From Polaromonas sp. (GTDB taxonomy: Bacteria; Pseudomonadota; Gammaproteobacteria; Burkholderiales; Burkholderiaceae_C): a stretch of 52,924 nucleotides of DNA. Below, one piece after another: positions 38,267-48,355 of the stretch; the first letter of the stretch is position 1, and each line of letters opens with the position of its first letter. The position numbers were made by a program, and so were the translations under genes. The notes under the pieces are model-generated. The model did not search any database. It saw only the letters and a program-made list of their open reading frames with translations, and was not told where the DNA came from. The stretch is from contig NZ_JACDDD010000014.1 of assembly GCF_013817205.1 (NCBI RefSeq), positions 1 to 52,924 of the forward strand. Direction: 5' to 3'.

Positions 38267-38878
38267 TTACTTCCTCATGACCTTCTCGGAAGGTGTCAGC
38301 GCCTCAATGTAAGCCGGACGCGAGAAGATGCGCTCGGCGTACTTCAGGAGTGGCGCGGCGTTTTTCGACAGGTCGATGTCGTAGTAATCCAGGCGCCAGA
38401 GAAGCGGCGCAATAGCCACGTCGAGCATGGAAAAGTTGTCGCCCAGCATGAACTTGTTTTTCAGGAACACCGGGGCCAGTTGCGTCAGGCGGTCGCGGAT
38501 GTGCGAGCGGGCCTTTTCCAGCGCTTTTTCGTTGCCCTTGGAAGCGCGCGCTTCGAGCGTGTTGACATGCACGAACAGTTCTTTTTCGAAGTTCAGCAGG
38601 AACAGGCGCACGCGCGCGCGGTCCACCGGGTCGCCGGGCATCAATTGCGGGTGCGGGAAGCGCTCGTCAATGTACTCATTGATGATGTTCGACTCATACA
38701 GGATCAGGTCGCGCTCAACCAGAATGGGCACCTGGCCGTAGGGGTTCATGACATTGATGTCTTCGGGCTTGTTGTACAAGTCCACATCGCGGATTTCGAA
38801 ATCCATGCCCTTTTCAAACAGCACAAAACGGCAGCGGTGCGAGAACGGGCAGGTCGTGCCTGAATAAAGGACCATCAT
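38267..38878 (-). CDS. sspA: Stringent starvation protein A
   Basis: This 203-residue protein has a glutathione-S-transferase fold. The N-terminal thioredoxin-like part is MMVLYSGTTCPFSHRCRFVL, with the CPFSHRC stretch and NPYGQVPILVERD. The C-terminal helical domain contains LLNFEKELFVHVNTLE. SspA binds RNA polymerase in E. coli and regulates stress genes. It follows petC and precedes sspB: the petABC-sspA-sspB order of betaproteobacteria. Confidence 0.94.
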   Translation of the reverse strand: MMVLYSGTTCPFSHRCRFVLFEKGMDFEIRDVDLYNKPEDINVMNPYGQVPILVERDLILYESNIINEYIDERFPHPQLMPGDPVDRARVRLFLLNFEKELFVHVNTLEARASKGNEKALEKARSHIRDRLTQLAPVFLKNKFMLGDNFSMLDVAIAPLLWRLDYYDIDLSKNAAPLLKYAERIFSRPAYIEALTPSEKVMRK

Positions 38879-38901
38879 GGTTGCGAACTCCTAAATGCAA
38901 A

Positions 38902-38930
38902 GGAGTGGATACGGTGAAGGCATCCACTCC
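38902..38930 (-). terminator. Hairpin between petC and sspA
   Basis: GGAGTGGAT and ATCCACTCC form a 9-bp stem with an 11-nt loop, just downstream of petC. The following minus-strand bases (CTTTGCATTT) are only partly T-rich, so it may be an attenuator rather than a full terminator. Confidence 0.45.
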
Positions 38931-38964
38931 AGAAGGTGCCGGAAAACAAGTTCCGGCGAAAAAA

Positions 38965-39738
38965 TTACTTGATGTCTTTCCAGAATGAAGCGTTCAGGCG
39001 CCACGCAATGAAGGTGAACATCAACAGAAACAGCAGCACCCAGACACCGACCCGGACACGGGTGTTCTGCGCCGGCTCTCCCATCCACTGCATGTAACCG
39101 ACCAGATCGGCCATGGCCTGGTCATACTGCAGCGGGCTCATGGTGCCGGGCGTGACTTGTTGCCAGCCCTTGAAGACCTGCACCTTGTGGCCATGCTCTT
39201 CCTTCTCGTCGAAGAGCGGCTTGCGTTCGCCAGACAATTCCCACAGCACATGCGGCATGCCCACGTTGGGATAAGCAAGATTGTTCCAGCCGGTGGCCTT
39301 GGTGTCGTCGCGGTAATAGGCACGCAGATAGGTGTAAAGGTAGTCGGCACCCGTGCCGCCCGCTCCGGCGCGCGAACGGGCCATCAGCGTGAGATCAGGC
39401 GGATTGCCGCCAAACCATTCCTTGGCCTGCCTAGGATCGATGGCCGCCTTCATGGTGTCGCCGACCTTGTCGGTGCCAAACAGAAGGTTGTCCTTGATCT
39501 GCTGCTCGGTCAGGCCTATGTCTTGCAGGCGGTTGTAACGCATGAAAGCCGCCGAGTGGCAGTTCAGGCAATAGTTGACGAACAACTTGGCGCCGTTTTG
39601 AAGGGCGCCCAAGTCGTTGGTCTTGTTGGGCGCCTTGTCCCAGGCAATGCCTCCACTCGCGGCAAACGCGCCGTTACCCGCAGCGAGCGCCAGTACGGCC
39701 ACCGCGCCAATGGCCAGTTTTTTCAATGTTTTCATCAT
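38965..39738 (-). CDS. petC: Cytochrome c1 of the bc1 complex
   Basis: The start at ATG 39738 gives 257 residues (MMKTLKKLAIGAVAVLALAA); GGAG lies nine bases upstream. The open frame extends 10 codons into petB. A signal peptide is cleaved near AFAASGG. The haem motif CLNCH is in LFVNYCLNCHSAAFMRYNRL, the Met ligand is probably in YPNVGMPHVLW, and a C-terminal membrane anchor (VWVLLFLLMFTFIAWRL) follows. It passes electrons from the Rieske protein to cytochrome c. Confidence 0.95.
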   Translation of the reverse strand: MMKTLKKLAIGAVAVLALAAGNGAFAASGGIAWDKAPNKTNDLGALQNGAKLFVNYCLNCHSAAFMRYNRLQDIGLTEQQIKDNLLFGTDKVGDTMKAAIDPRQAKEWFGGNPPDLTLMARSRAGAGGTGADYLYTYLRAYYRDDTKATGWNNLAYPNVGMPHVLWELSGERKPLFDEKEEHGHKVQVFKGWQQVTPGTMSPLQYDQAMADLVGYMQWMGEPAQNTRVRVGVWVLLFLLMFTFIAWRLNASFWKDIK

Positions 39739-39754
39739 GGTCAGCATCTCCGGC

Positions 39755-41155
39755 TCAGTGGGCGGCAAAAGTCACGCGGTCAGGGGGCGTCTTGAAGGTC
39801 CCGAGACGACTCCACCACGGCATCAGCAGGAAGAAACCGAAGTAAAACAGGGTGCCGGCCTGGGACACACGCTCATTGATGAGTGATGGCGGCTTGATGC
39901 CAAGATAGCCGAGCACCACAAAATTGATCACAAAAACACCGTAGAGGTATTTGTGCCAGTCCGGGCGATAACGGATCGACTTGACCGGGCTGTGGTCCAG
40001 CCAGGGCAGGAAGAACAGGATGATGACCGCGCCGCCCATGACCACCACGCCCCAGAACTTGGGATCAATCATCAGCATGGCGGCAATCAGAACCACCGCA
40101 GCGCCGACGATGGCGGCCTTAAACAGGCCGGCGATCTTCGCCTTGAGCACGCCCAGAACGGCGCCCAGCAACACGCAGGCAATCAGCACCCACATCATCT
40201 GGGTGGTGATCGCGCGCAACATTGAGTAATACGGCGTGAAGTACCAGACGGGCGCGATATGCAGCGGCGTTTTGAGTGGGTCGGCCGGGATGAAGTTGTT
40301 GTACTCGAGGAAGTAACCGCCAGCCTCGGGCGCGAAGAACACAATGGCCGAGAACACCATCAGGAACACGCTGACGGCAAAAATGTCATGCACCGTGTAG
40401 TAAGGGTGGAAGGCAATGCCGTCCAGCGGCTTGCCGCTGGCATCCTTGTGCTTCTTGATCTCGACGCCGTCGGGGTTGTTCGAGCCGACCTCGTGCAGCG
40501 CGATGATGTGCGCCACCACCAAGCCCAGCAGCACCAGGGGCACGGCAATCACGTGGAAGGCAAAAAAGCGGTTCAGCGTGGCATCACCGACCACATAGTC
40601 GCCGCGGATCAGCAGCGCCAGGTCAGGACCGATGAAAGGAATCGCGGCAAACAGGTTGACGATCACCTGAGCGCCCCAGTAGCTCATCTGGCCCCAGGGC
40701 AACAGGTAACCCATGAACGCCTCGGCCATCAGGCACAGGAAAATCGCGCAGCCAAACACCCAGATCAGTTCGCGCGGCTTGCGGTAGCTGCCGTAAATCA
40801 GGCCGCGGAACATGTGCAGGTAAACCACCACAAAAAACGCCGACGCACCGGTCGAGTGCATGTAGCGCACCAACCAGCCCCAGGGCACGTCGCGCATGAT
40901 GTATTCGACCGAACCGAAGGCCAGCGCCGCATCCGGCTTGTAGTGCATGGTCAGGAAGATGCCGGTGACGATCTGGATCACCAGCACCAACAGGGCCAGC
41001 GAGCCAAACACGTACCAGAAGTTGAAGTTCTTGGGCGCGTAGTACTCGCTCATGTGCTCTTTGTAGAGCTTGCTGGCGGGGAAGCGGTTGTCGACCCAGT
41101 TCATCAACTTGGCGGCAGCCGGTGCATCGGGGGATAGTTCTTTGAATTCAGCCAT
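39755..41155 (-). CDS. petB: Cytochrome b of the bc1 complex
   Basis: This 466-residue membrane protein has about eight or nine transmembrane helices. Haem-ligand histidines lie in RYMHSTGASAFFVVVYLHMF and in FFAFHVIAVPLVLLGLVVAH. The Qo-site PEWY equivalent reads PVWYFTPYYSM. It oxidises and reduces ubiquinol in the Q cycle. It lies between petA and petC, and the 76-bp petA-petB gap shows nothing notable. Confidence 0.96.
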   Translation of the reverse strand: MAEFKELSPDAPAAAKLMNWVDNRFPASKLYKEHMSEYYAPKNFNFWYVFGSLALLVLVIQIVTGIFLTMHYKPDAALAFGSVEYIMRDVPWGWLVRYMHSTGASAFFVVVYLHMFRGLIYGSYRKPRELIWVFGCAIFLCLMAEAFMGYLLPWGQMSYWGAQVIVNLFAAIPFIGPDLALLIRGDYVVGDATLNRFFAFHVIAVPLVLLGLVVAHIIALHEVGSNNPDGVEIKKHKDASGKPLDGIAFHPYYTVHDIFAVSVFLMVFSAIVFFAPEAGGYFLEYNNFIPADPLKTPLHIAPVWYFTPYYSMLRAITTQMMWVLIACVLLGAVLGVLKAKIAGLFKAAIVGAAVVLIAAMLMIDPKFWGVVVMGGAVIILFFLPWLDHSPVKSIRYRPDWHKYLYGVFVINFVVLGYLGIKPPSLINERVSQAGTLFYFGFFLLMPWWSRLGTFKTPPDRVTFAAH

Positions 41156-41231
41156 AAGGGATCCTATTTGCTAGTCGGTGGAGGACCTGGGCCGGCGCAT
41201 CAATCGATCAGCCGCCCGGTCCAGCAAAGCT

Positions 41232-41855
41232 TCAGGCTTTTTTGTCCTCACCGATCAGCAGCTTGGCGTCTGACAGGTACATGTGGGGCGGCACTTCCAG
41301 GTTGTCCGGCGCCGGCTTGTTTTTGTAGACGCGGCCGGCAATGTCAAAGGTGGAGCCGTGGCAGGCGCACAAAAAGCCGCCGGCCCAATCGTCAGGCAAC
41401 GAAGGCTGGGGGCCGCTGGCAAACTTGTCGCTGGGCGAGCAGCCCAGGTGCGTGCAGATGCCGACAGCCACAAAGTACTCGGGCTTGATCGAGCGGCTTT
41501 CATTGCGGGCGTATTCCGGCGTGAGCTCGCCGGGCTTGCGCTCGGACTTGGGATCGGCCAGCTGCGGGTCCAGCTTGGACAGACCGGACAGTTGCTCAGG
41601 CGTGCGCCGGACAATCCAGACTGGTTTGCCGCGCCACTCCACCGTGAGTTTTTCGCCCGGCTTCATGGCAGAAATATCGACTTCCACCGAAGCGCCCGCG
41701 GCCTTGGCGCGCTCGGACGGCTGGAAAGTGCTGACAAAAGGCACAGCCACTGCCGCTGCGCCTGCGCCGCCGGCGGCACAGGTCGCGATCATCCAGTTTC
41801 TTTTATCTTTATCGATGGGCGCACTCGGGGGCGCCTTGAGGCTTGCGTCGGTCAT
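41232..41855 (-). CDS. petA: Rieske iron-sulfur protein of the bc1 complex
   Basis: This 207-residue protein has a single N-terminal membrane anchor (about 25-45). The 2Fe-2S ligands are in CTHLGCSP and CACHGSTFD. The anchor is preceded by DKRNWMIATCAAGG, a Tat-like motif with Lys-Arg instead of Arg-Arg; Rieske proteins are classical Tat substrates and tatABC is encoded nearby. It is the first gene of petABC, behind a good promoter. Confidence 0.95.
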   Translation of the reverse strand: MTDASLKAPPSAPIDKDKRNWMIATCAAGGAGAAAVAVPFVSTFQPSERAKAAGASVEVDISAMKPGEKLTVEWRGKPVWIVRRTPEQLSGLSKLDPQLADPKSERKPGELTPEYARNESRSIKPEYFVAVGICTHLGCSPSDKFASGPQPSLPDDWAGGFLCACHGSTFDIAGRVYKNKPAPDNLEVPPHMYLSDAKLLIGEDKKA

Positions 41856-41907
41856 GGGTGTCCTACAAGAACAGGCTGGAAAAAAGGCGTATTGGGGTCA
41901 ACCCGGG

Positions 41908-41937
41908 ATTGTAACGGAGCGCGATGCGCAATTTCAA
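41908..41937 (-). promoter_or_regulatory. Sigma-70 promoter for petABC
   Basis: On the minus strand, TTGAAA (complement of 41932-41937) and TACAAT (complement of 41908-41913) are 18 bp apart. The start point would fall about 45 bases before the petA ATG. It lies in the 220-bp gap shared with divergent mscL; no clear mscL promoter was found. Confidence 0.6.
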
Positions 41938-42075
41938 GCACTGGGGCCCACCCGACAGGGTCGCCATGACATCGCCCGCACACGGCCGATCCGCGTGCCG
42001 AAAGAGCAACCATAATCCGGCATGGTGACCCGCTGATACTGCGGAAAACGATCTGGCACAACACAGGAGCACGCC

Positions 42076-42504
42076 ATGGGCATGATGAAGGAATTCAGAG
42101 AATTTGCCGTCAAGGGCAATGTGATTGATCTGGCCGTGGGCGTGATCATAGGTGCGGCGTTCGCGAAGATTGTCGACTCCGTAGTCAGCGACCTGGTGCT
42201 GCCGTTGGTTGGCGCGGTCATCGGCAAAATCGATTTTTCCAACCTGTTCATCATTCTGGGCAGCGTGCCGCCGGGAACCGCCGCCACCCTCGATGCGCTG
42301 AAAAAAGCTGGCGTGCCGGTGTTTGCCTATGGCAACTTCATCACCGTGGCGGTCAACTTCGCGATCCTGGCCTTCATCGTCTTCCTGATGATCAGGCAGA
42401 TCAACCGCCTGCGAAGGGAAGATCCTGCCGAGGCGGTGCCGCCCGCAGCCACGCCTGAAGATGTGGTGCTGCTGCGCGAGATTCGCGACAGTCTGAAGAA
42501 GTAA
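42076..42504 (+). CDS. mscL: Large-conductance mechanosensitive channel MscL
   Basis: This 142-residue protein (E. coli 136) starts [20 protein letters not shown], with the conserved first helix [20 protein letters not shown]. The second membrane segment is [20 protein letters not shown], and a charged C-terminal helix ends near [13 protein letters not shown] lies upstream. It releases solutes during osmotic down-shock. It is divergent from petA. Confidence 0.97.
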   Translation: MGMMKEFREFAVKGNVIDLAVGVIIGAAFAKIVDSVVSDLVLPLVGAVIGKIDFSNLFIILGSVPPGTAATLDALKKAGVPVFAYGNFITVAVNFAILAFIVFLMIRQINRLRREDPAEAVPPAATPEDVVLLREIRDSLKK

Positions 42505-42507
42505 GTT

Positions 42508-42597
42508 CCCCCGTTGACCGCTCACTTCGTGTAGCGGCCCTCCCCCTCAGGGGCGGCGCCTGCGCGCCGGCGAAGCCGGACGCGCGGCCCCCGCTTG
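42508..42597 (+). repeat. Family B GC-rich repeat, copy B4, after mscL
   Basis: The mscL TAA is followed after three bases by CCCCCGTTGACCGCTCACTT, CGTGTAGCGGCCCTCCCCCT and CAGGGGCG, then a GCCGGCGAAGCCGG palindrome. It is in the same orientation as mscL and is followed 17 bp later by family A copy A7. Confidence 0.75.
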
Positions 42598-42613
42598 TAA
42601 ACAGGAGATGGGC

Positions 42614-42662
42614 GCTATACTTTTGATAGCTGCTTGCGCCCGCCACACAAGGGCTGGCGGCA
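42614..42662 (+). repeat. Family A dispersed repeat, copy A7 (between convergent genes)
   Basis: GCTAT, nine bases, AGC, TGCTT, GCGC, eleven bases, GGGC, TGGCGGCA lie between the convergent stops of mscL and pdxA. Confidence 0.78.
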
Positions 42663-42685
42663 TTTTTCATAATTAAACGGGCAAT

Positions 42686-43732
42686 TCAGGCGGCCAGCCG
42701 GCGCGCCATGCGCACGGCGGCGATCAGGCTGGATGCGTCCGCCTTCCCGGTGCCGGCAATGTCGAAAGCCGTGCCGTGGTCCGGGCTGGTGCGCACCAGC
42801 GGCAGACCCAGGGTGACATTGACACCCTGCTCCACGCCGAGGTACTTAACCGGGATCAGGCCTTGGTCGTGGTACATCGCCACCACCACGTCAAACTCGC
42901 TAGCCTGTCCGGTCGGCGTACGCGCGCGCATGAATACGGTATCGGGCGCGAAGGGGCCGCTCACATCCATGCCCTGGGCACGGGCGGCGGCGATGGCCGG
43001 CGCGATGATGTCGATTTCTTCCCGGCCGAACAAGCCACCCTCGCCTGCATGCGGGTTCAAGCCGGCCACCGCGATGCGCGGCGCGCTGCCAGAAGCGCTG
43101 CGCACTGACTGGTGTGTGATCTGCAGGGTTTGCAGCACGCTGTCCACCGTGACCGCGTCCAAGGCATCGCGCAGGGACAGGTGAATGCTGACCAGCACGG
43201 TCTTGAGCTCATCGTTGGCCAGCATCATGCGCACCGGCATGTCGGTCAGCCCCCTGCCGGCAAAGGCAGCGGCTTCTGCCTGCAGCAGTTCGGTGTGCCC
43301 CGGGAAACGCGCAAACGCCGCACCGGCCAATGCCAGCGCCTCCTTGTGGATGGGCGCCGTGACCATGGCCCCAGCCTCGCCCCGCAGCGTGGCGCGGGCG
43401 GCGCGCAAGATGCACTCTGCCGCCGACTTGCCAGCCGCTGCACTGACCTGGCCGTAAGCGGCCAGGTCGGGCAAGTCGCAGCTCTGCAGCACCGCGATGC
43501 TGCGCGGCGGCACGCCCGCCCAATCGCCGATTGCTGCCAGTTGCACCACGGGCAAAGCCAAAGCCGACGCGCCCGAGATCAGCCGCGACGCCCGGCGCAG
43601 GGTCGCCACATCGCCTGCGACCACGCAGCCCGCCAGCTCGGCGGGCGCATCGCGAAAGGCCTTGGCAATGATTTCCGGCCCGATGCCCGCCGGATCCCCC
43701 ATGGTGATGAGCAGCGGCCGGTTCAGCGCCAT
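42686..43732 (-). CDS. pdxA: 4-hydroxythreonine-4-phosphate dehydrogenase PdxA
   Basis: The start at ATG 43732 gives 348 residues beginning MALNRPLLITMGDPAGIGPE, the PdxA N terminus; the frame is open for 88 more codons upstream with no similarity. Metal and substrate motifs are FPGHTELL, AGLNPHAGEGG and YHDQGLIPVKYLG. It oxidises 4-phosphohydroxy-L-threonine in pyridoxal phosphate synthesis, the cofactor used by CysK encoded nearby. It is convergent with mscL and divergent from the GGDEF-like gene. That 217-bp gap shows no clear regulatory site. Confidence 0.95.
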   Translation of the reverse strand: MALNRPLLITMGDPAGIGPEIIAKAFRDAPAELAGCVVAGDVATLRRASRLISGASALALPVVQLAAIGDWAGVPPRSIAVLQSCDLPDLAAYGQVSAAAGKSAAECILRAARATLRGEAGAMVTAPIHKEALALAGAAFARFPGHTELLQAEAAAFAGRGLTDMPVRMMLANDELKTVLVSIHLSLRDALDAVTVDSVLQTLQITHQSVRSASGSAPRIAVAGLNPHAGEGGLFGREEIDIIAPAIAAARAQGMDVSGPFAPDTVFMRARTPTGQASEFDVVVAMYHDQGLIPVKYLGVEQGVNVTLGLPLVRTSPDHGTAFDIAGTGKADASSLIAAVRMARRLAA

Positions 43733-43949
43733 ACCAGCATCCCAACATGGAACGGTCCGGCCTTGGTGTATGTCATGACTTCCCCTGGCCACCTGATCGG
43801 CCCATAATGATTTGAAAGCTGCACCGTCCGACCGCATCCCCGGTTGAACGGCAGACGGCAGGAAGCCGGATGGAAGAAAGCTGCACGATGCATTCTGTCG
43901 GTATTTTCGCGCAAGCGCCTGTGCGGGCTTCAGACCTGCCTGCATTGCC

Positions 43950-45230
43950 ATGACCAACGCCGAAATCATCATCTGGAGTGCCGCCACCGGGTCCATGGGG
44001 CTGGTGGTGTTGCTGGCCGCCGCCGAAGCCGCCTACAGCCGCAGCCGCGCCAGCCTGCAAAGCCTGGTCTACCTCGGCATGTACTGGCTTTTTTTCGTCC
44101 TGCTCTCCGGCTTGCCGGCAGCCATGCTGCCATCGGCAAGCGCGCCCTGGATAGCCAGCGCTCAGGTCTTGATTGGGCCCCTGCGCAGCGGCATGGGCTT
44201 TTACGGCGGCAGGCACTGGCTGGCGTCAGCCCGGCGCGACCGCTTGACGGACATCAGTTTTCGCGGCACCACCTGCCTGTGCCTGGTTGGCGGGCCGTTG
44301 TGCCTGTTGCTGCCCTCGCCCATGAAACTGGCTGCGTCTGCAGCGCTCACCGTCGCCAGTGTGTGTGTGATGCTGTGGCTGACCGCACGAGCGGCGCAGC
44401 AGGGTGACCGGATGGCCTGGGGGCTGGCCATTGCCGCCCTGCTCACGCTTCCGCTGCAGCTGGGCTTGTACTGGCTGGCTTTGGACCTTGGGACGCTGTC
44501 TGCCCCGTATCAAGCCGGCCTGGCGTTGCTGGGCTTGCTGAGCATTTCCCTGATTGCCGGTCTTTTATGGCAGCGCAATCACCAGATCAGGCAGATTCGC
44601 CATCACGCCCGCTCCCGGCGTGACCCGGTGACACAGCTCTACGGCAGCATCCTGATCGTGCAGAAAATCGTCCACGCGCAACGCCGGCAGGCGCGCACGC
44701 GGCGCGACGGCGCGCTGATGGCTGTGCAGGTTTTTGAGCCGGAGCGGCTGCTGGCCCAAGTCGGCCACTACGGGCTCAACGAGATCTACATCCAGCTCGC
44801 GCGGCGCATGCAGCGTCATACCGGTGTGGTCAATCCGGCCGGTCGCTTTTACGACCGCTGCTTCGTCGTGCTCATCGAAACCCTGCATTCGCCGCGCTGG
44901 ATACGCACCATGGGCCTGCGGGTGGCCTCCAGCCTGCGCAAGCCGGTGGAAGTGACCTCACTCAGTGGCGAACGCATCAGGCTCAGCGTCGACATCGGCG
45001 TTGGCATGGTGCATATGTCAGGCGCGGCCAAGGACGTCGATGAGTTGTTGCATGAGGTGCAGGACATGGCGGCGGCGGCCCGCACGATGCGCTCGCGGGC
45101 CGCGCTGCTCGACGAGATCACCCGCCAGGCGGTGCCGGTGGAACACGCGGAACTCGGCGCCAGCTGGCACGCGATGCGTAGCGCCCGTTCGCGCCCGGCG
45201 CGCGCGCGTCAGCATCGCACCCCGGCCTGA
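43950..45230 (+). CDS. Membrane protein with a degenerate GGDEF domain
   Basis: This 426-residue protein has about seven hydrophobic segments (1-205: for example 9-27, 40-62, 108-122, 127-147, 157-178, 188-207), then a cytoplasmic GGDEF-type domain (about 221-385). The domain entry is RRDPVTQLYG (normally DPLTGLYNR). At the active site RFYDRCFVVL (299-308) replaces RFGGDEFVVL, so both glycines and the catalytic acidic pair are gone. It cannot be a normal diguanylate cyclase; a sensor, GTP or c-di-GMP binding, or scaffold role is possible. The C-terminal tail is Arg-rich. Its convergent neighbour is nif3. Confidence 0.8.
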   Translation: MTNAEIIIWSAATGSMGLVVLLAAAEAAYSRSRASLQSLVYLGMYWLFFVLLSGLPAAMLPSASAPWIASAQVLIGPLRSGMGFYGGRHWLASARRDRLTDISFRGTTCLCLVGGPLCLLLPSPMKLAASAALTVASVCVMLWLTARAAQQGDRMAWGLAIAALLTLPLQLGLYWLALDLGTLSAPYQAGLALLGLLSISLIAGLLWQRNHQIRQIRHHARSRRDPVTQLYGSILIVQKIVHAQRRQARTRRDGALMAVQVFEPERLLAQVGHYGLNEIYIQLARRMQRHTGVVNPAGRFYDRCFVVLIETLHSPRWIRTMGLRVASSLRKPVEVTSLSGERIRLSVDIGVGMVHMSGAAKDVDELLHEVQDMAAAARTMRSRAALLDEITRQAVPVEHAELGASWHAMRSARSRPARARQHRTPA

Positions 45231-45236
45231 ACCGTT

Positions 45237-46019
45237 TCAGGCCGGATTGTCGATATCGATGAACTCGTGCACCAGCCCGAACTGCGCCGCCACATGCGCC
45301 GCCACCGCAGGCGCGCCATACCGCTCTGACGCATGGTGGCCACAGGCGATGAAGGCCACACCCATCTCACGCGCGTAGTGCGCCTGCGGCTCGGAGATCT
45401 CGCCGGTGATAAAAGCGTCGGCTCCGGCAGCGATGGCGTCCTCGAAGTAGCCCTGCGCGCCGCCAGTGCACCATGCTACGTTTTTAATAGCTGCTTGCGC
45501 CCGTCCGACGAGGGTTACAGGCCGATTTAATGTATTTTTGACGTGTAAAGCGAGACTCTCGGCGGTGTCGAAGCCATCTTCGGCGCCGCTGCGCCCGCCG
45601 AGAAATCCCAGCTTGTTGTCGCCGAAATACCGGTCCGCCTTCAAGCCCAGCCGCAGGCCCAGCTGCGCGTTGTTGCCGAGTTCGGGGTGCGCGTCCAGCG
45701 GCAGGTGGTAGGCGTAGAGGTTGATGTCGTGCGCCAGCAGCAGCGCTAGGCGCTGCTTCATCCAGCCGGTCACCCGCCCGTCCTGGCCGCGCCAGAACAG
45801 GCCGTGGTGCACAAAAATCGCATCCGCCTGCGCCGCGATGGCCGCCTCGATCAGCGCCAGACTGGCGGTGACGCCAGAGACGATCTTGCGCACCTCAGCC
45901 TTGCCCTCGACCTGCAGGCCATTGGGACCGTAATCCTTGAACAGCTCGGGCTGCAGCAGCTGGTCGAAAGCCGACAGCAACAACGCTCGCGGCGCAACCA
46001 CCGCATACTGAACGGTCAC
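45237..46019 (-). CDS. Nif3-like dinuclear metal-centre protein (YbgI family), with an in-frame family A repeat
   Basis: This 260-residue protein (E. coli YbgI 247) has metal-binding histidines in [11 protein letters not shown] and near the C terminus in [11 protein letters not shown], with [18 protein letters not shown] and [16 protein letters not shown] typical of the family. YbgI forms a hexameric ring with a two-metal site; its role is debated. Residues about 166-182 (GRAQAAIKN) are encoded by an antisense family A repeat just before VAWCTGG, without a frameshift. It overlaps cysK by ATGA. Confidence 0.9.
   Translation of the reverse strand: MTVQYAVVAPRALLLSAFDQLLQPELFKDYGPNGLQVEGKAEVRKIVSGVTASLALIEAAIAAQADAIFVHHGLFWRGQDGRVTGWMKQRLALLLAHDINLYAYHLPLDAHPELGNNAQLGLRLGLKADRYFGDNKLGFLGGRSGAEDGFDTAESLALHVKNTLNRPVTLVGRAQAAIKNVAWCTGGAQGYFEDAIAAGADAFITGEISEPQAHYAREMGVAFIACGHHASERYGAPAVAAHVAAQFGLVHEFIDIDNPA
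45475..45523 (+). repeat. Family A dispersed repeat, copy A8, inside the nif3-like gene
   Basis: The plus strand has GCTAC, nine bases, AGC, TGCTT, GCGC, eleven bases, GGGT, TACAGGCC. It is antisense to the gene and reads through in frame. Confidence 0.8.
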
Positions 46020-46939
46020 GGTAAAAAACCTTCAACCGACAGGTAGCGTTCGCCGGTGTCGTAATTGAACCCCAACACGATACTGCCGGCAGGAATCTCC
46101 GGAAGCTTCTGCGCAATCGCCGCCAGCGTGGCCCCCGAGGAAATGCCGACCAGCAAGCCCTCCTGCGCAGCACAGCGGCGCGCATAGTCCTTGGCCGCAT
46201 CGCCCTCGACCTGAATCACGCCGTTGAGCAGAGCGGTCTGCAGGTTGGCCGGGATAAAACCGGCGCCTATACCCTGGATCGGGTGCGGCGATGGCTTGCC
46301 GCCGCTGATCACGGGAGAGGCCGTGGGCTCGACCGCAAAAACTTTGATATACGGAAACTTCGCCTTGAGAACCTGTGCCACGCCGCTCAAATGACCGCCG
46401 GTGCCCACGCCGGTGATCAGGTAGTCCACGCCCTGCGGAAAGTCGGCCAGAATTTCCTCTGCGGTGGTGCGTACATGGACGGCGATGTTGGCGGGGTTTT
46501 CGAACTGCTGCGGCATCCAGGCACCGGGCGTTTTGGCGACCAGCTCTTTGGCGTGGGCAATCGCGCCATTCATGCCTTTTTCGCGCGGCGTCAGCTCGAA
46601 TCTGGCGCCATAGGCCAGCATCAGGCGCCGGCGTTCGATGCTCATGCTGTCGGGCATCACCAGTACCAGTTGGTAGCCCTTGACGGCGGCCACCATGGCC
46701 AGGCCAACGCCGGTGTTGCCCGAGGTCGGCTCGATGATGGTGCCGCCGGGCTGCAGCGCGCCGGACTGCTCGGCGGCTTCGACCATGGCGAGCGCAATGC
46801 GGTCCTTGATCGAGCCCCCCGGGTTGCTGCGCTCGGACTTGACGTAAATCTGGTGCGTCTGGCTGGCCGGCCCGAACAGGCGGTTGATGCGGATGTGCGG
46901 TGTGTTGCCGATGGTGGCGAGAACGCTGGAGGCCTTCAT
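46016..46939 (-). CDS. cysK: Cysteine synthase (O-acetylserine sulfhydrylase)
   Basis: The start at ATG 46939 gives 307 residues ([20 protein letters not shown]); the 78 codons open further upstream are not family-like and overlap divergent DNA. The PLP lysine is Lys45 in [12 protein letters not shown], the substrate loop is [10 protein letters not shown], and the PLP phosphate loop is [11 protein letters not shown]. It makes cysteine from O-acetylserine and sulphide. CysK rather than CysM is favoured by the N-terminal IGNTP and length, but the two are close. It overlaps nif3 by four bases. Confidence 0.92.
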   Translation of the reverse strand: MKASSVLATIGNTPHIRINRLFGPASQTHQIYVKSERSNPGGSIKDRIALAMVEAAEQSGALQPGGTIIEPTSGNTGVGLAMVAAVKGYQLVLVMPDSMSIERRRLMLAYGARFELTPREKGMNGAIAHAKELVAKTPGAWMPQQFENPANIAVHVRTTAEEILADFPQGVDYLITGVGTGGHLSGVAQVLKAKFPYIKVFAVEPTASPVISGGKPSPHPIQGIGAGFIPANLQTALLNGVIQVEGDAAKDYARRCAAQEGLLVGISSGATLAAIAQKLPEIPAGSIVLGFNYDTGERYLSVEGFLP

Positions 46940-47135
46940 GGCGAATCCTTGGGTGGTACCGCGAGGCTGCGGCGAGGACGGGCCGCGCGCGGGCTCGCCG
47001 GAATGTCTGCAAATTATGGCCCTTCCGGCACGCAGACGCCGCCGCAAGGCCTGCAAACTGGAGGAAAATTGCGCTTGTTGCAATCGCTGCGCAGCCCTGT
47101 TCGGCTGGCGGCAGCCTCTTCCCCCTGGACCCCCC

Positions 47136-48290
<1,155 letters not shown>

Positions 48291-48298
48291 GCAGATTT

Positions 48299-48347
48299 GC
48301 TACAAAATTAATAGCTGGTTGCGCCCGTCCGGTATGGGCGAAAGGCC
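48299..48347 (+). repeat. Family A dispersed repeat, copy A9 (between convergent genes)
   Basis: GCTAC, nine bases, AGC, TGGTT, GCGC, eleven bases, GGGC, GAAAGGCC lie between the stops of the HtrA-type protease gene (48290) and tatC (48356). CGCCC and GGGCG form a hairpin across the centre. Confidence 0.78.
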
Positions 48348-48355
48348 TGTTTGAC

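Noticed and set aside
42000-42075. mscL promoter at CATAAT (42011)
   Set aside because: No -35 box or extended -10 accompanies it, so it was not annotated.
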